From: CAZEVY01 sp964515555
GTDB lineage: Bacteria; Acidobacteriota; Terriglobia; Bryobacterales; Bryobacteraceae
Length of the DNA: 33,834 bases
Assembly (NCBI GenBank): GCA_964515555.1
Contig: CAZEVY010000055.1
Coordinates: 1-33,834, forward strand
Reading direction: 5' to 3'
Positions 25,305-32,755 of the stretch are shown here, piece after piece. The notes under the pieces are model-generated. The model did not search any database and had not been told where the DNA came from. It worked only from the letters and a program-made list of their open reading frames with translations. Made by a program: the position numbers and the translations under genes. How positions within the stretch are numbered: position 1 is the first letter of the stretch; each line of letters starts with the position of its first letter.

Positions 25305-26200
25305 ACACTCTCGGGATCATTGCGGCGTTCTTCCTATTCGTAGGCGGGACAGTAGTCTGCGCCGGATACTTCTACATGCGCTGGAAGCTGGCCGGCGCTT
25401 CCGGAGGCGCCGTCGGCGCGGCGGACGAACAAGGCCCGGGGATCCTGTCGCGGTTGCTCGTCGAGGTCGGCGAGAGAGTCCCGCTCCCATCGAGCGATCC
25501 GGCGCCGGAGCGAAAACTGCTCTTTCAGGCCGGTTTCCGGGGACCGCATTCATTGGCTTTTTGGCGAGGCGTCCGATGGGCGTCGGCGGGCGGCTTCGGA
25601 TTGCTGACGCTGACCATGCTGGTGGCCTCGAAGGGCGAATTCATGGAGGCGCTTCTGCCGGCCGTGTGTGCCGGCGGATTCGGTTATCTGGCCCCGCAAC
25701 GGGTGCTTGAGTGGCGGACCAGCGCGCGGCGGCATCGCGTCCGCGGCGGCGTCCCGGCCGCGGTCGACCTGCTCGTGCTGGCGACCGAGGCCGGCCAGTC
25801 GCTCGACCAGGCCATTTACGACACCGCCAACAGCCTCGCGAACGCCTACCCCGAGCTCAGCGCCGAGCTGATGTTCTGCATGCTCGAGCTGCGCGCCGGC
25901 AAGGGCCGGTCCGAGGCGCTGCGGCACCTCGGCGAGCGCAGCTCCGAGCCCGAGCTGGCGCGTCTGGCGCACCTGCTGCTCGACGGCGAGCGCTTCGGCA
26001 CCAGCCTCGGTCCTGCTCTTCGCAACCATGCCCGGTTCCTGCGGATCCGGATGCGGCACACGGCGCAGGAGAAAGCGCGCAAGCTGGGTGTCAAGCTGGT
26101 CTTCCCGGTGTTCTTCCTGGTCTTCCCTTCGGTGCTGCTGGTGACCCTGGGTCCGGCGTACCTCCAGATGCGGGAGTTCCTCGGCAAGTTGTTGAAATAA
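25301..26200 (+). CDS. tadC: Second TadC-type platform protein
   Basis: A 299-residue T2SS F-family protein. The GTG start at 25301 overlaps the tadB paralogue stop and opens an N-terminal helix (LGIIAAFFLFVGGTVVCAGY). The F domain shows VPAAVDLLVLATEAGQSLDQ, LANAYPELSAELMFCMLELR, GERFGTSLGPALRNHARFLR and KLGVKLVFPVFFLVFPSVLL. Compared with the TadC at 13101-14021 it shares the order of all motifs and the C-terminal helix. A weak 5-bp hairpin (TCGCC / GGCGA, 26201-26215) with CTTTC after it follows the stop. No other Tad gene follows; the next gene belongs to the export cassette. Confidence 0.92.
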   Translation: MNTLGIIAAFFLFVGGTVVCAGYFYMRWKLAGASGGAVGAADEQGPGILSRLLVEVGERVPLPSSDPAPERKLLFQAGFRGPHSLAFWRGVRWASAGGFGLLTLTMLVASKGEFMEALLPAVCAGGFGYLAPQRVLEWRTSARRHRVRGGVPAAVDLLVLATEAGQSLDQAIYDTANSLANAYPELSAELMFCMLELRAGKGRSEALRHLGERSSEPELARLAHLLLDGERFGTSLGPALRNHARFLRIRMRHTAQEKARKLGVKLVFPVFFLVFPSVLLVTLGPAYLQMREFLGKLLK

Positions 26201-26260
26201 TCGCCCCACAGGCGACTTTCGGCAAACGGGATGCCCGCCGGCGGCGTCTAAATATAGTTC

Positions 26261-27373
26261 ATGGTGCTCGCGCGCAGCCTGCTTGTTCCGATTGCGTTAC
26301 TGACTGTGGCCTGCCAGCGAACTCCCGAGCCCTCGGCTTCGCCGGCTCAGCCAGCCCCGGCCTCGCCCAAGCCGGCGACCCAGGGGGCGAAGCGCGAGGT
26401 CCGTGCGACCGGCCGAACGCGTGCCGTCAAAGAATTCATCGTTCTGGTCCCCCAGATCACCGGGCAGACCGGACGGCTTACCTTGACCCGGGTGGTGCCC
26501 ACCGGCACCAAGGTCCAGCAGGACGACGTGCTGGCCGAGTTCGACCGCATCCAGCAGATCGACAACGCCCGCGACGCCAAGGCGCGCTTCGACGACTTCG
26601 GCCACCAGGTCAACCAGAAGAAGGCCGAGAACCGCAGCAACTCCGAGAAGCGCGGCGAGGAGCAGCAGCAGGCCAAGGCCGCACTCGCCAAGGCCGACGT
26701 CGGCCTCCGCAAGGCCGAGGTGCTGCCCGAGATCGAAAAGCAGAAGAACATCGTGCTGATGGCCGACGCCAAGGCGCGCATGGCCAGTCTCGCGAAATCG
26801 CACAAGTTCCGCGACGCTTCCGACGCCGCGGCGCTCCGCATTCTCGAATTGAAACAGGACCGCCAGATGGTGACGTTGCAGCGCACGCAGCGGAATCTCG
26901 AAAGGCTCACCGTGAAGGCGCCCCTGGCCGGTATGGTCGCCATCGAGAATACGTGGCGGAACAACTCGATGGGACCGCCGCAGGAGGGCGACCCGATGTA
27001 CTCGGGCCAACCCCTGCTGCGCATCTTCGATCCATCGCAAATGGACGTGATCGTACTGATGGATGAGCCCGACGGCGCCGTGCTGACGCCGGGCATTCTG
27101 GCGACCGTCCGCCTGGACGCCTATCCCGAGGCGACGTTCGGGGCGCGGCTGGAGTCGGCCAGTCCCGTGGCATCGGCGGCAGTGCAGAGTCCCATCAAGC
27201 GGTTCAACGCGCGCTTTCGCGTGCTCAGCAACGACCCGCGGCTGCTGCCCGACATGGCCGCGGCGGTGATCATCGAGGCCGGCGCGCCGGTGTCGGCGCC
27301 GTCCACGACTTCCGGAAACGCCGCACCTCCGTCGAGAGCCGCCGTGGTTAAGACCGCCGTGGTTAAGAAATGA
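26261..27373 (+). CDS. Lipoprotein periplasmic adaptor (membrane-fusion/HlyD-RND type)
   Basis: A 370-residue adaptor anchored as a lipoprotein: the leader ends LLTVAC with Cys 18 as the lipidation site, followed by a Ser/Pro/Ala-rich linker. The biotinyl-lipoyl-like halves are around residues 45-95 (RVVPTGTKVQQDDVLAEFDR) and 212-230 (LTVKAPLAGMVAIENTW). Between them lies a helical hairpin rich in Lys, Glu, Gln and Ala. A beta-barrel domain follows (PSQMDVIVLMDEPDGAVLTP). No Shine-Dalgarno is seen before the ATG, though an A/T-rich TAAATATAGT string lies directly upstream. The last codons contain a 15-bp tandem duplication. It is the first of three adaptors in a row. Confidence 0.85.
   Translation: MVLARSLLVPIALLTVACQRTPEPSASPAQPAPASPKPATQGAKREVRATGRTRAVKEFIVLVPQITGQTGRLTLTRVVPTGTKVQQDDVLAEFDRIQQIDNARDAKARFDDFGHQVNQKKAENRSNSEKRGEEQQQAKAALAKADVGLRKAEVLPEIEKQKNIVLMADAKARMASLAKSHKFRDASDAAALRILELKQDRQMVTLQRTQRNLERLTVKAPLAGMVAIENTWRNNSMGPPQEGDPMYSGQPLLRIFDPSQMDVIVLMDEPDGAVLTPGILATVRLDAYPEATFGARLESASPVASAAVQSPIKRFNARFRVLSNDPRLLPDMAAAVIIEAGAPVSAPSTTSGNAAPPSRAAVVKTAVVKK
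27339..27368 (+). repeat. 15-bp perfect tandem duplication at a gene 3' end
   Basis: CCGCCGTGGTTAAGA occurs twice without a gap (27339-27353 and 27354-27368), adding five residues in frame (AVVKT then AVVKK) to the C-terminus of the lipoprotein adaptor, just before its stop. Confidence 0.95.
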
Positions 27374-28659
27374 CGCGTAACGGCCGCAAATCCGTCCGAA
27401 GCTGGATCGGCGTCCTCGTCCTGGCGCTCCTGGCCGGCGGCGCGACGACCGCCTTCTTCCGGCTCCGCAAGGTGCAGGCGACCGCCAACCTTCCGGTCGC
27501 GACGTCCCGCCAGGGCGAGTTTCTGGTCGTCATCCGATGCCGCGGCGAGCTGCGCGCACGGCGGTCGGCGCCGGTCTACGCGCCGCTCAACGTGCCGGAC
27601 ATGCGCATCATCTGGCAGGTTCCGCCGGGTAACGCAGTGAAGGAGGGAGAGCCGGTGTTGCGGCTCGACCCGAGCAGCTCGCGCCAACAGCTCGCCGAAA
27701 AGCAGGCCGCACTCAAGCAGGCCAACGCCGCCCTCGAACAGGCGATCGCGCAGGCGCGGCTCACCGCCGAACAGGACAAGCGCGATCTCGGCACGGCGCG
27801 CTACACGGTGGAGCGCGCCAAGCTCGAAGTCTCGAAGCAGGAAGTCGTCAGCAAGCTCGACGGCGAGATCAGCCGCATCGACCTGGAGCTGGCTGAGAAG
27901 AAGCTGCGCGTCCAGGAAGCCACGGTGGCGCTGCACGAGGTCTCCGACAAGTCCAGGATCGGCTCGCTGACCCGCGTTCGCGACCAGGCGCAGGCCGAGG
28001 TCGAGCTGTTCCAGGAGCGCCTGAAGCGCATGGAGATACTGGCGCCGATCTCGGGCGTCATCGTCTACCAGCCCAACTACTCGCAGGGATGGATGAACGC
28101 CAAGCCCTTCCGCGTCGGCGACCAGGTGTGGCCGGGCGCGAACCTCGCCGAGCTGCCCGATCTCGACACGCTCGAGATGGAGGGCAAGATCGAGGAGGTG
28201 GACCGCGGCCGCATCGCCGCCGGCGCCGACGCCCGCATCCGCATTGACTCGCTGCCGGAGCTGAGCCTGACGGCGAAGATTTCGCAGGTTTCGCCGTTGA
28301 CGCAGATGTCGTTCGACTGGCCGCCTTCGGCCAGCTTTCGGGCCATCGCCCAACTGGTCCAGCGCGACGAGCGGCTGCGTCCGGCGATGAACGGCGCCAT
28401 GGACGTGGTGGCGCGGCGCATTCCCAACGCCATTAGCATTCCGTCGAAGGCGCTGTTCACGCGGCACGGCCGGCCGGTCGTATACATCGCCGCCGGCGGC
28501 AAGTACACGCTGCGCGAGGTCAAGGTAATCGCGCGGAATCCCGATGAGGTCGCCATTGAGGGCATCGCGGCCAACTCTCAGGTGACGCTGGTGGAGCCGG
28601 GTACGATGCCGGCCGAGGGCGGCGCCGCGGCGGAACCGAAGAAAGGCCCGGCGTCATGA
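27370..28659 (+). CDS. Second periplasmic adaptor protein (HlyD/MacA-like)
   Basis: A 429-residue adaptor anchored by one N-terminal helix (residues 12-30, WIGVLVLALLAGGATTAFF). The lipoyl-like halves are PVYAPLNVPDMRIIWQVPPG with NAVKEGEPVLRLDPS, and MEILAPISGVIVYQPNYSQG. A long coiled-coil hairpin lies between them (about 100-220; repeats of Ala, Glu, Gln, Lys, Leu). Beta-barrel and membrane-proximal domains follow (LEMEGKIEEVDRGRIAAGAD, AISIPSKALFTRHGRPVVYI). The length is typical of MacA-type adaptors. Its ATG overlaps the stop of the previous adaptor (27370-27373), and its stop overlaps the next start. Confidence 0.9.
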   Translation: MTRNGRKSVRSWIGVLVLALLAGGATTAFFRLRKVQATANLPVATSRQGEFLVVIRCRGELRARRSAPVYAPLNVPDMRIIWQVPPGNAVKEGEPVLRLDPSSSRQQLAEKQAALKQANAALEQAIAQARLTAEQDKRDLGTARYTVERAKLEVSKQEVVSKLDGEISRIDLELAEKKLRVQEATVALHEVSDKSRIGSLTRVRDQAQAEVELFQERLKRMEILAPISGVIVYQPNYSQGWMNAKPFRVGDQVWPGANLAELPDLDTLEMEGKIEEVDRGRIAAGADARIRIDSLPELSLTAKISQVSPLTQMSFDWPPSASFRAIAQLVQRDERLRPAMNGAMDVVARRIPNAISIPSKALFTRHGRPVVYIAAGGKYTLREVKVIARNPDEVAIEGIAANSQVTLVEPGTMPAEGGAAAEPKKGPAS

Positions 28660-29957
28660 AGGCGCTGATCGGCGGGATCTCGGTGGTGATCTGCCTGGCG
28701 GTGGCCGGCTTCTTCGGCTGGGAATGGTATCGACAGCGCGAGGCCACCAAGACCGCGCCCACGGTGCCCACCACGGTCATCAAGCGCGGCGACGTGCGGT
28801 TCGAGGTGAACGCGCGCGGCGAGCTGCAGGGCGGCAACTCGGAGATGCTGACGGCGCCGATGTCGGGCGGCCGCGAGCTGGTGCTCACCTACCTGCGGCT
28901 CTCGGGCGAGATGGTGGAACCCGGCGACACGGTCGCGCAGTTCGACACCACCGAGCTGGAGTTCGCGCTGCGTGAAGCCGAGGCCGATCTCCTCGAAGCC
29001 GAGCAGCAATTGATCCAGGCCAAAGCCGAGGCCGATGCCAAGGAAGAAGAGACGCAGTACGCGCTCGTCCAGGCCGAGTACCAGTTGAAGCTCGCCGAGA
29101 TCGAGGTGAAGAAGAATCCGCTGATCGAGGCCATCCGCGCCAAACAGAACACGCTCGCCCTGGAGGCGGCGCGCGACCATCTCGCCAAGCTCCAGGCGGA
29201 CGTCAAGAATCGCGGCGAGACCAGCCGCGCCGGCATCGCCATCCAGGAGGCCGGCGTGCTGAAGGCCAAGATGAAGGCCGAGATGTCGCGCAAGTTCCTC
29301 GATGGCGCCACTCTGAAGTCGAAGTCCAAGGGTTACGTAGCCGTCCAGACGAACACCAACACCAACATCATGTTCACCGGCATGCAGCTTCCGCTGCTCC
29401 AGACCGGCGACACCATTCGCGCGGGCATGGCGGTGGCGCAAATCCCCGACATGGCGAGCTGGGAGGCGACGGCGCGCATCGGCGAGCTCGATCGCGGGCA
29501 CCTGGCCGAGGGACAGACGGCGGAGATCGAAGTGGTCGCGCTGCCGGGCAAGAAGTACGCGGGGAAGATCAAGTCGATCGGCGGCACCACGGGTCCGCCC
29601 TGGCAACGGGTGTTCGAGTGCAAGCTGGCGGTCGACAAGCCGTCGGCGGAGCTGCGGCCGGGGATGACCGTGAACATCGTCATCACCACGGGAGTGTTGA
29701 AGAACGTTCTGTGGGCACCGTCGCAGGCGTTGTTTGAGAACGACGGAAAGACCTTCGTCTACCACGAGACGCCGACGGGCTTCCAGCCGCGCGACGTCAA
29801 GCTCGTCCGCCGCAGCGAAAGCCAGGTGGTGCTCGAAGGACTCAAGGAGCGCGACCGCGTCGCGCTCGCCAGCCCCGCCGCGCAGGACACCCGGAAGAAG
29901 GGGCCCGCGGGCGCGGGCAAAGGCTCCGGCGTCATGCAGGCGATTCCCAAGACATGA
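28656..29957 (+). CDS. Third periplasmic adaptor protein (HlyD/MacA-like)
   Basis: A 433-residue adaptor with an N-terminal membrane helix (residues 5-20, IGGISVVICLAVAGFF). The first lipoyl half is at GGRELVLTYLRLSGEMVEPG. A coiled-coil hairpin rich in Glu, Ala and Lys spans about 95-215. Barrel and membrane-proximal parts follow (AGMAVAQIPDMASWEATARI, ELRPGMTVNIVITTGVLKNV, LWAPSQALFENDGKTFVYHE). The second lipoyl half, which is the clearest motif in its neighbour, is less regular here (LDGATLKSKSKGYVAVQTNT). It is similar in plan to the protein encoded just upstream and may be an old duplicate of it. Overlaps of ATGA type join it to both neighbours. Confidence 0.9.
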   Translation: MKALIGGISVVICLAVAGFFGWEWYRQREATKTAPTVPTTVIKRGDVRFEVNARGELQGGNSEMLTAPMSGGRELVLTYLRLSGEMVEPGDTVAQFDTTELEFALREAEADLLEAEQQLIQAKAEADAKEEETQYALVQAEYQLKLAEIEVKKNPLIEAIRAKQNTLALEAARDHLAKLQADVKNRGETSRAGIAIQEAGVLKAKMKAEMSRKFLDGATLKSKSKGYVAVQTNTNTNIMFTGMQLPLLQTGDTIRAGMAVAQIPDMASWEATARIGELDRGHLAEGQTAEIEVVALPGKKYAGKIKSIGGTTGPPWQRVFECKLAVDKPSAELRPGMTVNIVITTGVLKNVLWAPSQALFENDGKTFVYHETPTGFQPRDVKLVRRSESQVVLEGLKERDRVALASPAAQDTRKKGPAGAGKGSGVMQAIPKT

Positions 29958-31252
29958 TCGTCAACGGGTCCCATGCGGCCCCGCCGCAATCCGCTCCGCG
30001 AATGGCCGGCGTCCGGCGCACGGTTTCCGACCTGTTCCTGGCGCTCTCGAATCTGCGGGCGCAGAAGACGCGAACCTTCCTGACCGCGCTGGGCATCGTC
30101 TTCGGCGTGGGCTCGGTGATCGGCATGCTCGCCATCGGCGAGGGGGCCAAGCAGGAGTCGCTGCGGTTCATCGAGCAGCTCGGCGTGCGCAACATTCTCA
30201 TCGATGCGCTGCCGGCCACGAGTCCGCAGGAGTTCCAGCAGCGCCGGCGGACGTCGCCCGGGCTGACGATGCGCGACGTGCGCATCATCGAAGCCAACAT
30301 CGAGTCGCTCGAGACGCTCTCGCCGCGACGGGCGTTGCGGCCCGCCCAGGTGCTCCCCAAGCCGACGCGCGATGTGCCGGAACTCTACGGCGTGCGCCCG
30401 TCGTTCGGCGTAATCCACAACCTGAAGCCCGCCGAGGGCGGATTCATCGAGGAGTCTCACGATCAAACCAGCGCCGCGGTCTGCGTGCTCGGCGAGACCG
30501 CCAAGGTGAACCTGCTCGGCTACGAGCCGGCGGTCGGCAAGTACGTCAAGGTGAACGACACCTGGCTGCGGGTGATCGGCGTGCTCGGCGGGCGCATCGC
30601 CGCGGGACGGAGCGCGTCGGCGGGCCAGGACGTCAATAATATCGTCTATATTCCCCTGAATACCTTCCAATACCGCTTCTGGGACCAGGCCAGCTTCATG
30701 AAGGACGAGCTCGACGGCCTGGATATCCGGCTCAAGGGCGATTCCGACAGCGTCGAGATTTCGAAGGTCGTTACCGCGATTCTGAACTCCTCGCACCGCG
30801 ACGTGCAGGATTTCACGGTGACGATTCCGGCGGCGCTGCTCGCCCAGCAGAAGCACACCCAGGAAATCTTCACGTATGTCATGGTGGCGATCGCGGCGAT
30901 CTCGCTGCTGGTGGGCGGCATCGGCATCATGAACATCGTGCTGGCGACGGTGATGGAGCGTACCAAGGAGATCGGCGTGCGGCGGGCGATCGGCGCGCGG
31001 CGATCGGACATCGTGCGGCAGTTCCTCACCGAGTCTGTGGTGATTTCCGTTTCGGGGGGCGCGCTGGGCATCGGCTTCGGGTTTTTTCTTTCCTGGGCCA
31101 TCGCCAATGTGGCCGAGTGGAAGACGATCGTGACGACGCTTTCGGTGGGCATCGCCTTCGGCGTGTCGGTCGCCGTGGGGGTGCTGTTCGGGATTTACCC
31201 GGCGATGAAGGCGTCGCAGATCGACCCGATCGACGCGCTGCGGTACGAGTAG
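29954..31252 (+). CDS. MacB/FtsX-type ABC transporter permease, no ATPase domain
   Basis: A 432-residue permease with four membrane helices. The first, at about residues 35-55 (FLTALGIVFGVGSVIGMLAI), is followed by a ~230-residue periplasmic domain of the MacB_PCD kind. Three C-terminal helices form the FtsX domain, containing LLVGGIGIMNIVLATVMERT and KEIGVRRAIGARRSDIVRQF, the coupling-helix region that contacts an ABC ATPase. E. coli MacB carries its ATPase at the N-terminus; here it is absent, and no separate ATPase gene is present in the window. ATGA overlap with the third adaptor. The gene stops 3 bp before the convergent oxidoreductase stop. Confidence 0.93.
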   Translation: MIVNGSHAAPPQSAPRMAGVRRTVSDLFLALSNLRAQKTRTFLTALGIVFGVGSVIGMLAIGEGAKQESLRFIEQLGVRNILIDALPATSPQEFQQRRRTSPGLTMRDVRIIEANIESLETLSPRRALRPAQVLPKPTRDVPELYGVRPSFGVIHNLKPAEGGFIEESHDQTSAAVCVLGETAKVNLLGYEPAVGKYVKVNDTWLRVIGVLGGRIAAGRSASAGQDVNNIVYIPLNTFQYRFWDQASFMKDELDGLDIRLKGDSDSVEISKVVTAILNSSHRDVQDFTVTIPAALLAQQKHTQEIFTYVMVAIAAISLLVGGIGIMNIVLATVMERTKEIGVRRAIGARRSDIVRQFLTESVVISVSGGALGIGFGFFLSWAIANVAEWKTIVTTLSVGIAFGVSVAVGVLFGIYPAMKASQIDPIDALRYE

Positions 31253-31273
31253 CGATCAGCGGTCAGCGATCAG
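31253..31273. repeat. Three tandem 7-bp repeats between convergent stops
   Basis: CGATCAG, CGGTCAG and CGATCAG follow one another without gaps directly after the permease stop and run into the last codons of the convergent oxidoreductase gene. One unit differs by a single base. No terminator hairpin is visible here. Confidence 0.85.
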
Positions 31274-32755
31274 CGTTGCGGCACGCGAGCCCCGGTATTG
31301 GGCCTCCTCGAAGAGCGAGAGGCCGCTGAGGTCGGAGTTGGCGAGGAGCAGATTCCCCGTGGCGGCGGCGAGGCGCCGCCTGGACTCCGAGAACACGAAT
31401 CCCGGGCGCGGGCGGATCATGGCGTGCCCGAATCGCATCACGTCTACCCGCGCGACACACCGCCGGATATCCGGATGCGCGCGCGACAGGTCGTTGAGGA
31501 TCGCCTCCTTCCAGTAATTCCAGTCGCGCGCGAGCAGCGCCTGCCGGTTCGCGGCCGGCGCGCCGTCGGCGAGCGCCCAGTAATAGGTCCACACCGAGCG
31601 GTCGCGGTGCGAGGCGAGCGACTGGTGCGTCGCCACCACGTAGCCGAGCGCCGGCGAATTGAATATCACGTTGTCCCACGACGTCTCGCCGCCGCGCGGC
31701 AGCCGGTCGAGCGTCAGGTTCGCCGTCAGCCAGGGCGAGTACTCGAAGCCGGCGGCCGGGGGCGCGTCCTCCAGAACATAAGAGAGCAGAAACGTCGGCG
31801 CGGCGAAGATGACGCTATCGGCGTCGTAGGCGGCGGCCCCGGTGAGCAAGCGCCAGCCGCGCCTGCGGCGCTCGATGCGATCGACCATCGCGCCCGTGCG
31901 GACGTAGCGTTCGAGCTTATCGAGTAACCGCCGCACGATCCAGCCGTTGCCTTCAGCCCACGTCAGCGGACCGTGCTCCTCGTTGTCGCGCGAGGCGAAA
32001 TAGTGCAGCCCCGCCCAGGCCGACGTATCGGCCGCGCGTGCACCATAGTCGTCGCGGCAAGCGTAATCGGCGTACCAGTGGAGATACCGCGAATCGAAGC
32101 CGCTCCGCCGGAGCCACTCGGCCATCGAAATCCGGTCGAGCTCGACCGCTCTGCGCGCGCCGGTCTCCATCGGGATGCGGAACTCGCCCGAGGCACGCTG
32201 TTCCGCGACGATCTCGTGAAATCGCCGGAACTGCTCGCGATCGCGCGCCGTCGCCGCGACGTCCGGGATCAGCCCCTCCTGCCATCGCCCGTGAATGAAG
32301 AGCCGCTCCTGCGGCGAGTGGCACAGGTGTCGCTCGTCCCACACGCCGTCGCGCAACACGCCCAGCTCTTCGAACAGCTCGCGCACCAGCGGCGCGCCCG
32401 CCGACGGAAGGGGGACGTAGTGCGCGCCCCACGGATAGGCGCTGACCTCGTTCTCGCCCCACCGCGAATTGCCGCCCGCCGACGATTCCATCTCCAGCAC
32501 GACGAAGTCGCAAAATCCGCGCTTGTCCAGGCGCCACGCCGCCGAAAGGCCCGCGATGCCGCCGCCGACGATGACCACCGGCACGCGGATGGTCTGCTTC
32601 GGCGCCGCCAGCCGCGCACGCTGCCGGAGCCGATGGCCGCGCGGGTGCGAGTCGTCGACGATGCGGCCTTCGATGCGGCGGTCGGCCTTGGCGGTGAGGC
32701 CGAGGAAGGCGGTTGTGAAGAACGCGCGCCGTCCTACCTGGTGATCTGCGACCAT
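31256..32755 (-). CDS. Tat-exported FAD-dependent amine-oxidase-like oxidoreductase
   Basis: A 499-residue flavoprotein. The start at 32755 gives a twin-arginine leader (VGRRAFFTTAFLGLTAKA, Arg 9 and 10). A dinucleotide-binding motif VPVVIVGGGIAGLSAAWRL (GGGIAG at 64-69) follows, with VLEMESSAGGNSRW just after, as in flavin amine oxidases and phytoene-desaturase-like enzymes. The C-terminus, LLLANSDLSGLSLFEEAQYR, would complete the FAD site. A long open frame upstream of 32755 overlaps the next gene and lacks protein character. It overlaps the end of the spermidine-synthase-like gene by 22 bp. The substrate is unknown; the pairing with an aminopropyltransferase homologue makes a polyamine-like substrate a reasonable guess only. 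Confidence 0.82.
   Translation of the reverse strand: MVADHQVGRRAFFTTAFLGLTAKADRRIEGRIVDDSHPRGHRLRQRARLAAPKQTIRVPVVIVGGGIAGLSAAWRLDKRGFCDFVVLEMESSAGGNSRWGENEVSAYPWGAHYVPLPSAGAPLVRELFEELGVLRDGVWDERHLCHSPQERLFIHGRWQEGLIPDVAATARDREQFRRFHEIVAEQRASGEFRIPMETGARRAVELDRISMAEWLRRSGFDSRYLHWYADYACRDDYGARAADTSAWAGLHYFASRDNEEHGPLTWAEGNGWIVRRLLDKLERYVRTGAMVDRIERRRRGWRLLTGAAAYDADSVIFAAPTFLLSYVLEDAPPAAGFEYSPWLTANLTLDRLPRGGETSWDNVIFNSPALGYVVATHQSLASHRDRSVWTYYWALADGAPAANRQALLARDWNYWKEAILNDLSRAHPDIRRCVARVDVMRFGHAMIRPRPGFVFSESRRRLAAATGNLLLANSDLSGLSLFEEAQYRGSRAATLIADR

Noticed and set aside
26249..26258. TAAATATAGT as a -10 box for the adaptor cassette
   Set aside because: It lies so close to the ATG at 26261 that transcription would begin within the gene, and no -35 box is at the right distance.
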